From the NCBI GenBank assembly GCA_002413395.1, contig DHWX01000116.1, positions 1 through 36,354 of the forward strand: a stretch of 36,354 nucleotides of DNA, read 5' to 3'. Shown one piece after another: positions 31,031-36,354 of this stretch. The position numbers were made by a program, and so were the translations under genes. The stretch comes from Polaromonas sp. UBA5171. GTDB lineage: Bacteria; Pseudomonadota; Gammaproteobacteria; Burkholderiales; Burkholderiaceae_C. Numbering within the stretch: the first letter of the stretch is position 1; each line of letters starts with the position of its first letter. A model generated the notes under the pieces. That model had not been told where the DNA came from and ran no database searches. It saw only the letters and a program-made list of their open reading frames with translations.

Positions 31031-31368
31031 TGTCCATGCCCATTCAGAGTATTCTTGGCGCGCTGCTCTATGCTGGCGTGACAGTCACTCCGGCACCGGG
31101 CGGCCTGCTGCAGGTCACACCGGCCAGCCGATTGACGCCAGAGCTACGTGGCCTGATCCGAAGCGGCAAAGCTGACCTGTTGCACTGGTTTGCATCGGCC
31201 CCCAATGATCCCGAGCCACCTGCTGATCCGGCGGACTGGCGCGAATTGGCCGCTGCCTATTACACCCACCACTTCAATTGCCCGGTTTGCATCGCCGCTG
31301 GTCGCGGTACGCAGTATGGACTGCGCTGTGGAACTGGCGCCGGGTTGTGGCGGGCGTATTCCGAATGA
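31030..31368 (+). CDS. TubC-docking-like small protein with C-terminal cysteine cluster
   Basis: A 112-residue protein. Its N-terminal half, MSMPIQSILGALLYAGVTVT then GLLQVTPASRLTPELRGLIR and KADLLHWF, has the pattern of the TubC N-terminal docking domain, best known from polyketide and nonribosomal peptide synthases but also found in mobile elements. The C-terminal part has Cys-x2-Cys (FNCPVCIAAGRG) and another Cys (LRCGTG), possibly a zinc site. The ATG at 31030 overlaps the ATPase stop (TGATG), so the two are coupled. No synthase is present, so the domain probably serves as a generic protein-protein or DNA-binding element here. Confidence 0.72.
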   Translation: MSMPIQSILGALLYAGVTVTPAPGGLLQVTPASRLTPELRGLIRSGKADLLHWFASAPNDPEPPADPADWRELAAAYYTHHFNCPVCIAAGRGTQYGLRCGTGAGLWRAYSE

Positions 31369-31431
31369 ATGGCCACCTGCAATGCCATGATCGATTCACG
31401 TATCTCATTTCAAACCTTGGAAGACCTGTCC

Positions 31432-32259
31432 ATGACCACGACCACTGCCGACATGGCCCTGATGACGAACACAGATCAGCCCGACCAGTCAATTGCCGAG
31501 CCAAAGCCCCAAGGCTATGAAGTCGTGCGCTACAACGCCATGACGCATGGCATTTTGAGCAGATACACCGTGCTCAGCCACGAAAGCCATGCCGACTATG
31601 AAGGCCTGGTCAACTCGCTGATGGACGAACACCTGCCTGCGGGCGCGACCGAGCAGCATTTGATTGAAGAACTGGCCGGCGTGATCTGGCGCAAGCGCCG
31701 GGTACTGCAAGCCGAAGGCGCGAGCATAAATCGTAGTTTGCGTAGTTTGGTGACCAGTGACCTCAACAATCCGATTGCAGCATCAGCTCCATTCGAGGAG
31801 GGCCTCTCAGGCAAAGGTGCTGACATCAGACGAATGATGATGAAGTCTCCAGACCGCGTTGCTGCGGATCAGCATGAGACAAAGCAGGAGGTGAGCGCAG
31901 TATGGAAGGCTCAATCGATCCTGCATAAAACTGGACCTAACGCCTATGAGAAGGCCAGAAGGGCACTTTCGCCACAAACCCGCGATTGTTGGGATGAATA
32001 TGTTGCTGATGGATCGTTTCAGCCTGATGCACAGAGTCTGGCTATCTATGTTAGTGACGTTTTGCTACCTCTCATGACAGACATGGAGAAGCTGGCGCGT
32101 AACCAGCCCGCTATCAAAGCGCAAACCTTGGGCGAAGGATTGCAGGCGCATAAGCTAGAACAGTTGAGCCGCTACGAAACGCACCTGGATCGCAAGTTCG
32201 AGCGCACCTTGGGCATGTTGCTCAAGCTCAAAGAAATCAGAAACAGCCGTGCGGTGTAA
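31432..32259 (+). CDS. Conserved hypothetical protein of integrated elements
   Basis: A 275-residue protein without signal or membrane segments. The most conserved-looking part is YEVVRYNAMTHGILSRYTVL followed by HADYEGLVNSLMDEHLPAG and EELAGVIWRKRRVLQAEGAS. Helical, charged sequence follows to the end (KLEQLSRYETHLDRKFERTL). Proteins with this N-x-M-T-H-G-I-L-S pattern are common in proteobacterial islands and prophages next to integrase-primase modules, with no function assigned. The ATG at 31432 with GGAAG 8 nt upstream is preferred. The frame is also open from ATG 31369, directly after the previous stop, but no ribosome binding site precedes it. Confidence 0.75.
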   Translation: MTTTTADMALMTNTDQPDQSIAEPKPQGYEVVRYNAMTHGILSRYTVLSHESHADYEGLVNSLMDEHLPAGATEQHLIEELAGVIWRKRRVLQAEGASINRSLRSLVTSDLNNPIAASAPFEEGLSGKGADIRRMMMKSPDRVAADQHETKQEVSAVWKAQSILHKTGPNAYEKARRALSPQTRDCWDEYVADGSFQPDAQSLAIYVSDVLLPLMTDMEKLARNQPAIKAQTLGEGLQAHKLEQLSRYETHLDRKFERTLGMLLKLKEIRNSRAV

Positions 32260-32401
32260 AAAAGCAGGTACTTTTTTGACAATCCATGAAACCACCGCTA
32301 AACCCCTATCCATGCGGTTTTCGGGCATTTTATGTGACTTTTCAATCCAAACAAATGTTCAACTTGCCAAATGATTTCGGCAATATCAGGAGAACAGAAA
32401 A

Positions 32402-33007
32402 ATGGGTGGACGAGGAAGTGGACGACGAGCCGGTCATGGCGGCAAACCGGAGACGAGTGACTCCACGCCGTTGGACATTCGCAAGCTCAGCCGCAAGGGG
32501 CTGCTGGTGCCGGGCAACAACTTTAGCTGGCAGTGGACGGTGAATAATCGGGTCGTATCGAGCATCAGCCTGCGGGTTGAAAGCCAAGTCTTGGTGCTGT
32601 CATACCGCAAACGCAGTACCGGTGAGAACATCGAGCAGCGGGTGCAAATGCAGACATCACCCTGCCACCTTGGTGGGCAGCGGCAATGGTTCACCTGCCA
32701 CAAGTGCAGCAGACGGGTTGCAGTGCTGTATTCGCCGGTGCGGCACTTTGAATGTCGGCAGTGTGGTGGACTTGGCTATGCCAGCCAGAAAGAAGGTGCT
32801 GGCGACCGCTCAACGCGGCAGGCCGACAGGATCAGAAAACGGCTGGGCTGGGTGGCGGGCATTGCTCACGGCGATGGCGGCAAGCCCAAAGCGATGCACT
32901 GGAAGACTTTCTGGCGGCTCAAGGCGAAGCACGATGCGCTGGTACAGGTGAGTTGTTACGACATTGCCCGCAAGCTGGGTTTCTTGCACAAGTTGCTCGA
33001 ACCATGA
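32402..33007 (+). CDS. Island hypothetical protein with zinc-ribbon motif
   Basis: A 201-residue protein starting with the characteristic MGGRGSGRRAGHGGK, followed by a beta-rich segment and a zinc ribbon formed by two CxxC pairs: FTCHKCSRRVAVLYS and FECRQCGGLGYASQ. A basic helical tail completes it (RSTRQADRIRKRLGW, MHWKTFWRLKAKHDALV). This architecture, with the glycine-rich start and C-x2-C pair before YASQ, is a recurrent hypothetical family of mobile elements. The zinc ribbon and basic tail suggest nucleic-acid binding; that is inference. AGGAGAAC precedes the ATG. It is the last gene before a 313-nt structured gap. Confidence 0.8.
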   Translation: MGGRGSGRRAGHGGKPETSDSTPLDIRKLSRKGLLVPGNNFSWQWTVNNRVVSSISLRVESQVLVLSYRKRSTGENIEQRVQMQTSPCHLGGQRQWFTCHKCSRRVAVLYSPVRHFECRQCGGLGYASQKEGAGDRSTRQADRIRKRLGWVAGIAHGDGGKPKAMHWKTFWRLKAKHDALVQVSCYDIARKLGFLHKLLEP

Positions 33008-33075
33008 ATCTGTTTCGCAAAATGGTACCCAGCCCTGGTCATGGTTCAGTATGAATGAAGTAGGTTACAAAAAAT

Positions 33076-33115
33076 TTGTTCGCGCAAAGTATCACGGGAT
33101 ACACCACGCGAACAA
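33076..33115. other. Nested perfect hairpin (possible structured RNA or operator)
   Basis: TTGTTCGCG (33076-33084) pairs with CGCGAACAA (33107-33115). Inside, after a symmetric 4x4 internal loop, GTATC (33089-33093) pairs with GATAC (33098-33102) around the tetraloop ACGG. Both stems share the same dyad centre. It lacks a downstream T tract, so it is not a simple terminator in the plus direction. Confidence 0.6.
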
Positions 33116-33269
33116 GGTGTGCAGACGTGTGCACAGCTTCGATGAGGGCTGTTACAAATCTATTTTTCGAACCTGAACTAAGAAGCGCTTCGGCAGTCTT
33201 ATAAAAGCACTTGACATCTTTAAAAAAAGTTACCCACCCTGTTGTGGGGCATTGATTTGTCCTGTACAG

Positions 33270-33302
33270 TTGAGTATAGGTATCGTTAGTCTTATATAAG
33301 AC
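33270..33302 (+). promoter_or_regulatory. Promoter with palindromic operator before the 62-codon gene
   Basis: TTGAGT (33270-33275), 17 nt, TATATA (33293-33298) forms a plausible promoter. The -10 lies inside the perfect 14-nt palindrome GTCTTATATAAGAC (33289-33302), a likely repressor-binding site. A partial copy of the same box (AGTCTTATA) lies 93 nt upstream at 33195. Confidence 0.5.
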
Positions 33303-33320
33303 ATTACATTAGGAGCTTCC

Positions 33321-33509
33321 ATGAAAACACCGCAAACCGCAGCCCCAGCAAAGGTTATGCAGGTTCCGGTTTCGTCCGTATCAATGATCTCGCGCCAGCC
33401 CTTAACTGCGAGCAACAAACCTCAGGACATGGTTGTTCGCCACCCGGCGCCGGACGCTTCGGTTCCGATGAAACAAACCGAACACAAGGCGTTTAGCCTA
33501 AGTTACTGA
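33321..33509 (+). CDS. Small 62-residue protein of unknown function
   Basis: The start is well supported: AGGAG lies 7 nt before the ATG and a promoter with a palindromic -10 region is upstream. The product is rich in Pro, Ser, Val, Gln and Thr, has no membrane helix or signal peptide, no cysteine, and ends HKAFSLSY. It looks disordered. I do not recognise a family. It could be a small regulator, antitoxin-like or anti-restriction peptide, or a peptide precursor; none is supported by a motif. It converges with the gene ending at 33514, with only 4 nt between the stops. Confidence 0.55.
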   Translation: MKTPQTAAPAKVMQVPVSSVSMISRQPLTASNKPQDMVVRHPAPDASVPMKQTEHKAFSLSY

Positions 33510-33513
33510 GTCA

Positions 33514-34353
33514 CTATTCGGCGGATACAACGTACTCCGCCCAACTAACATGGAGAGTTCTTGTCAGAATTCTCAGGCTAACATCGTGCGCCCTACCCTG
33601 ACAATAATGCCCCAGTGTAGGGGCGCCATCTGACTCTAGCAGAGCCTGATCAAACGTGTTTGGTGGGTTGATGCCAACAGCTGGGGCATCAAGAACATCC
33701 CGAAAAATGCAGGGAACATGCGTGGCACCAGCCAATCTTGCGCCATAGGCGCGGTGAAATCCGTTGTGAAGGTAGCATCGGCCATTCATTCTGACAACAT
33801 GCATAAGCGGCAAAGCCACTCCTACCTGCATTCCAACAAATGCTCTATTGATGAAACCCTGGGAAAGGGCTTTGAAATTTAGACTTCTGGATGTAATCAA
33901 CATCGATTGAGGACCTTGCGATATCTGGATGGGTTCCTCTGGCGGATTTAGTGGTAAGCAGATTTGGAGCAATTGATCTAGAGTCGGCGGCTTGTCGAGT
34001 GGGGCGCAATGGTGATTTGAACGTCCATCGTCAATTGCAAATTGAAATGCTAAAAGGGGATCAATCTCTACCAATCGAAACACCGCGCCAGACAGTGTTG
34101 AATTGAGCGCGTTAGCGACCCACGGAAGTGTCGCCAAAAAACCAATGTATGCCGCATGCGAAGGTGGAATGTCTTGAATCTCTGGATTTCCAGCCTTTGG
34201 CATCGGCGCCCCAATTTTTGATCTTGCAGCCTGCCATTCGGCTATCAATGTTGCGTCATCGCCATTGCCAACTGGGACACAAGAACTCTTCAAATAGTTG
34301 ATGGCGGCTTGTTGTTCCATAAACCCGACTAACGATTTTCCTGGTGTTGGCAT
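33514..34353 (-). CDS. Uncharacterised protein with a ParB-like nuclease-fold segment
   Basis: A 279-residue protein that I do not recognise as a whole. Residues 180-220 read like the ParB/Srx-type core: ALPLMHVVRMNGRCYLHNGF followed by HRAYGARLAGATHVPCIF, with the N-G-x-H-R motif. The N-terminal part contains AGNPEIQDIPPSHAAYIGFL and a hydrophobic VFRLVEIDPLLAFQFAIDDG. There is no signal peptide or transmembrane helix. AGGGGAC upstream of ATG 34353 supports the start. Base composition is lower in G+C than the host genes, in keeping with transfer. A nucleotide-binding, nuclease or kinase activity as in the ParB superfamily is possible but inferred from one segment only. Confidence 0.65.
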   Translation of the reverse strand: MPTPGKSLVGFMEQQAAINYLKSSCVPVGNGDDATLIAEWQAARSKIGAPMPKAGNPEIQDIPPSHAAYIGFLATLPWVANALNSTLSGAVFRLVEIDPLLAFQFAIDDGRSNHHCAPLDKPPTLDQLLQICLPLNPPEEPIQISQGPQSMLITSRSLNFKALSQGFINRAFVGMQVGVALPLMHVVRMNGRCYLHNGFHRAYGARLAGATHVPCIFRDVLDAPAVGINPPNTFDQALLESDGAPTLGHYCQGRAHDVSLRILTRTLHVSWAEYVVSAE

Positions 34354-34401
34354 TTATGTCCCCTGAATGCTTTTAAATTTGTAGGTGCCACGCACCATTA
34401 G

Positions 34402-35100
34402 CTACATAGTATCCATCATCAAAACAATGTCTTCCATGTCCCAAAGGAAGTCAGTAACGCCCGCCTCCATTGCCGGTGTCGTCTTGATCGACTTGTGAAT
34501 TTTCACGAAGTTGTAAACCATGAAATAGAAGCTGACCGCGTGCATGTGGTTTTCAAATTTCTTGCTGAAAGCATTGGTCAACCGGGTGAACCGGCGCATC
34601 CCCATCCGCATAGACAGATTGGCACGTTCTACATGTGATGTGCTGATGTGGTCTGCGTCTGGATTGCCATAGACCCGGAGCTTTTCGCTGCTGGTCATGG
34701 TCGCCGGGCTGTAGCGACGCTTTGATTCTTTCAAGCCTTCGTCGGCATAGGTCTTGTTCAGCACGCCATAGTCCACATTGCCCTTGAATGCGTGCTCTAC
34801 GGCGTCGGGATAAACCTTGAGGCCATCGGTAGTCAGTTGGACCCGAACAGCCAGGCGCGCGGCAAGGTCATCCATGAAGTCATAGGCGCATTCACGGCTG
34901 CGGGTGCCAACCAGCCAGCAGGGCATCAACTTGGTTTCGGGGTCAATGGCTGTGAAGGTGTAGCAGTCGCCATTGCCGCGTTCATCATCAGCCGGAACGT
35001 TCTTTTGCTTCATGCCGATGAAGCTCCAGATTTCGTCAACTTGAACTTTCTTGATCGTGAGATTACGCATCACGCGATCTTGGATGGAGAGTTTGTTCAT
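34402..35100 (-). CDS. IS1-type DDE transposase-like protein lacking the N-terminal helix-turn-helix
   Basis: The 232-residue product has the full DDE core of IS1-type transposases: Asp22 in VDEIWSF, Asp92 in TTDGLKVYPDA, Glu159 in HVERANLSMRMGMRRFTRLT. The C-terminal NHMHAVSFYFMVYNFVKIHK is also present. Full-length relatives begin MNKL and carry ~60 residues of helix-turn-helix before the QDxxMRNL segment. Here MNKLS is joined directly to IQDRVMRNL, so that domain is missing in frame. No terminal inverted repeats are evident on either side. It may be a decayed insertion sequence or a transposase-derived protein kept for another role. It is divergent from the P63C gene. Confidence 0.8.
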   Translation of the reverse strand: MNKLSIQDRVMRNLTIKKVQVDEIWSFIGMKQKNVPADDERGNGDCYTFTAIDPETKLMPCWLVGTRSRECAYDFMDDLAARLAVRVQLTTDGLKVYPDAVEHAFKGNVDYGVLNKTYADEGLKESKRRYSPATMTSSEKLRVYGNPDADHISTSHVERANLSMRMGMRRFTRLTNAFSKKFENHMHAVSFYFMVYNFVKIHKSIKTTPAMEAGVTDFLWDMEDIVLMMDTM

Positions 35101-35109
35101 ATTCTTACT

Positions 35110-35162
35110 CAAGCATTTACTTCATTTTGGACTATGCTTGCATTTTTGTACATTACAAGCAT
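35110..35162. promoter_or_regulatory. CAAGCAT/ATGCTTG box array in the divergent promoter region
   Basis: Three 7-mers alternate in orientation: CAAGCAT (35110-35116), ATGCTTG (35134-35140) and CAAGCAT (35156-35162). Their centres are 24 and 22 nt apart, about two helical turns. A possible plus-strand promoter for the P63C gene, TTGGAC (35127-35132), 16 nt, TACATT (35149-35154), overlaps the boxes. A regulator could control both divergent genes. Function is inferred from pattern. Confidence 0.5.
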
Positions 35163-35197
35163 AATGCATGCACTTTAACTTATTTCAAGGATAAATT

Positions 35198-36274
35198 ATG
35201 GAAGAACAAGAACTTTCGACCGGGCGCTCAAAAAGCGGGGAGGCTCGTGCAGCAAGTCTTTCTCCCGAGCGCCGAAAAGAAATCGGGCAAAAGGCGGCTA
35301 AAGCCCGTTGGGAGACGGTAGAAAAGTTGGAGGGTCTTCCTCGCGTAATGCTTGCCCGTGATCCGCTAGATTTGGCAGGCGTGAAAATTCCCTGCGCAAT
35401 TATTGAAGCCGATTCGGATGGAGAGCCGCGTCGCGTACTTTCGGAGAACGGAATCGCAAATGCCCTTCTAGGTGGAAGGAGCGGTGCATCCAAGCGAATC
35501 AAAAAAGCAGGGCAACAAGATGGCGGGGCCCCTTTGCCAATTTTCTTAGCGCCTGGACAGCTAAAACCGTTTATAAACAACAACTTAGAGGGTGGGCCCC
35601 TGTTGCGCCCAATTGAGTATGTAGAGGGGAATCGCATAGTCGTTGGGTACGATGCCCGCGTCCTCCCGATCATCTGTGAGATATGGCTTAAAGCTCGGGA
35701 GGCTGGAGCGCTTCAGGCCCAACAATTGGAAAAAGCACAAAAGGCTGAAGTTTTGATGCGCGCACTCGCTCACATCGGCATCATCGCTCTAGTGGATGAG
35801 GCGACCGGCTATCAAGACATTCGGCCTCGTGATGCGTTGGCTCGCATCTTGGAGGCTTTTGTTGTGAAAGAACTGCGCCCGTGGGTAAGAAAATTTCCGC
35901 CCGATTACTACAAAGAAATGTTCCGGTTGAGAGGACTTCAGTTCCCGACAAGCGCAGTTAGGCGACCTCAGTATTTTGGGCATTTGACCAACGATATTGT
36001 TTACCGCCGTCTAGCTCCCGGCGTTTGGAGGGAGCTAAAAGAGAGCGTGGAAAAGGATGAGCGCGGGCGTGCTAAACATAAACTACACCAGCACTTGACC
36101 GAAAACATCGGAGACCCACGTCTACAGAAAGTGTTGACTCAAGTTACAACCATCATGCAACTGAGCAACACTTGGGCTGATTTCAAAAATAAGTTAGACC
36201 GGTTAGTCCCGGCCTATAACGAAACAATGGAGCTGCCTTTTGAAATTACCTCGGATGACGGTAAGGGCCTTTAA
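35198..36274 (+). CDS. P63C domain protein
   Basis: A 358-residue protein. It starts with a low-complexity segment and the motif LSPERRKEIGQKAAKARW (21-38), which is common at the N-terminus of P63C proteins and some regulators. A middle region (45-170) has LSENGIANALLGGRSGASKR. The P63C domain (about 195-290) has EATGYQDIRPRDALARIL, then ELRPWVRKFPPDYYKEMFRL and GHLTNDIVYRRLAPGVWREL. The C-terminal part has KHKLHQHLTENIGDPRLQK. The family is found in phages and mobile elements and its role is unknown. AAGGA lies 8 nt before the ATG. Its stop overlaps, by two bases, the stop of the convergent gene at the edge. Confidence 0.88.
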   Translation: MEEQELSTGRSKSGEARAASLSPERRKEIGQKAAKARWETVEKLEGLPRVMLARDPLDLAGVKIPCAIIEADSDGEPRRVLSENGIANALLGGRSGASKRIKKAGQQDGGAPLPIFLAPGQLKPFINNNLEGGPLLRPIEYVEGNRIVVGYDARVLPIICEIWLKAREAGALQAQQLEKAQKAEVLMRALAHIGIIALVDEATGYQDIRPRDALARILEAFVVKELRPWVRKFPPDYYKEMFRLRGLQFPTSAVRRPQYFGHLTNDIVYRRLAPGVWRELKESVEKDERGRAKHKLHQHLTENIGDPRLQKVLTQVTTIMQLSNTWADFKNKLDRLVPAYNETMELPFEITSDDGKGL

Positions 36275-36354
36275 GTCTTGTTCCAGCGACTCTCTGCCGC
36301 CTTCTTAGCGATCTCAGAGCACTGTTCAGCGGTTATCGGACGGGCATACAGTTC
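36271..36354 (-). CDS. C-terminal end of a gene cut by the window edge
   Basis: The last 27 codons of a minus-strand reading frame are visible, ending in TAA at 36271-36273. They encode RPITAEQCSEIAKKAAESRW followed by NKT and the stop. The I-A-K-K-A-A-E-S-R-W string closely resembles the I-G-Q-K-A-A-K-A-R-W string near the N-terminus of the adjacent P63C protein. The two genes converge with overlapping stops. Too little is present to name a product. Confidence 0.5.
   Translation of the reverse strand, partial: ELYARPITAEQCSEIAKKAAESRWNKT

Larger units (their letters stand above)
33008..33320. other. Gene-free, structured intergenic region
   Basis: This A+T-richer gap holds no gene I can support. 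It contains a nested hairpin (33076-33115), the repeated GTGTGCA motif just after it (33117-33133 region), two AGTCTTATA boxes (33195-33203 and 33288-33296), and the promoter of the 62-codon gene at its right end. A TTGACA at 33211 has no -10 partner at normal spacing. Confidence 0.6.

Noticed and set aside
33211..33239. TTGACA as a promoter -35
   Set aside because: No A+T-rich -10 hexamer lies at 16-18 nt; the sequence there is CCACCC.
34354..35197. Complete insertion sequence around the transposase-like gene
   Set aside because: No terminal inverted repeats or target duplication were found in the short flanks by eye.

Overview
The window looks like a chromosomal segment of a betaproteobacterium of the order Burkholderiales, probably family Comamonadaceae (Polaromonas/Rhodoferax type). 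I infer this from protein style and gene neighbourhoods; no database search was run. The first 26.5 kb is ordinary host chromosome and the last ~9.8 kb is an integrated genetic element.

Region 1 (1-8860, mostly minus strand) encodes aerobic respiration. In transcription order from ~8.28 kb downwards it has ctaC (CuA subunit with a fused cytochrome c domain), ctaD, a 36-residue small assembly protein, ctaG (CuB chaperone), a DUF2970 membrane peptide and ctaE. A strong bidirectional terminator follows. Then come a divergent DUF2909-type membrane peptide, SURF1, a membrane-anchored SCO-like protein, heme A synthase (ctaA/COX15) and the start of heme O synthase (ctaB/cyoE, cut by the window edge). 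Together these make the oxidase subunits, insert copper and supply heme A. A candidate promoter with an FNR-like dyad lies upstream of ctaC. A DUF2244 membrane protein precedes the operon.

Region 2 (8.9-17.4 kb) is housekeeping: a BioC-like protein, a divergent ComF-family phosphoribosyltransferase, the tRNA methyltransferase TrmL, an IS5-type transposase remnant, a small conserved hypothetical protein, a frameshifted MaoC-type hydratase, a ParA-like ATPase, a TauE/SafE transporter, a beta-ketoadipyl-CoA-type thiolase, a small membrane protein, a DUF1841 protein and a diheme cytochrome c4-like protein.

Region 3 (17.5-26.5 kb, plus strand) holds a MoxR-type AAA+ ATPase and its CoxE-like VWA partner, separated by a small membrane protein and a frameshifted GNAT acetyltransferase. 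tamA and tamB, which form the translocation and assembly module of the outer membrane, follow.

Region 4 (26.57 kb to the end) starts at tRNA-Arg(CCU), with a tyrosine recombinase directly downstream, the classic layout of an island integrated in a tRNA gene. An AlpA-like regulator, a CHC2 zinc-finger primase-like protein and a P-loop replication-type ATPase follow in tight overlap, resembling the core of P4-like or PICI-like satellites. The ATPase gene ends in a striking inverted array of 9-nt repeats. Next are a TubC-docking-like protein, two conserved island hypotheticals, a structured intergenic region, a 62-residue ORF with good initiation signals, an unrecognised protein with a ParB-like segment, an IS1-type transposase-like protein that lacks its helix-turn-helix region, and a P63C-domain protein. 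The start of another gene carrying a similar short motif is at the edge. No second copy of the tRNA 3' end was seen, so the element probably runs past the window. The 33.0-36.35 kb cargo is the most likely place for something undescribed.
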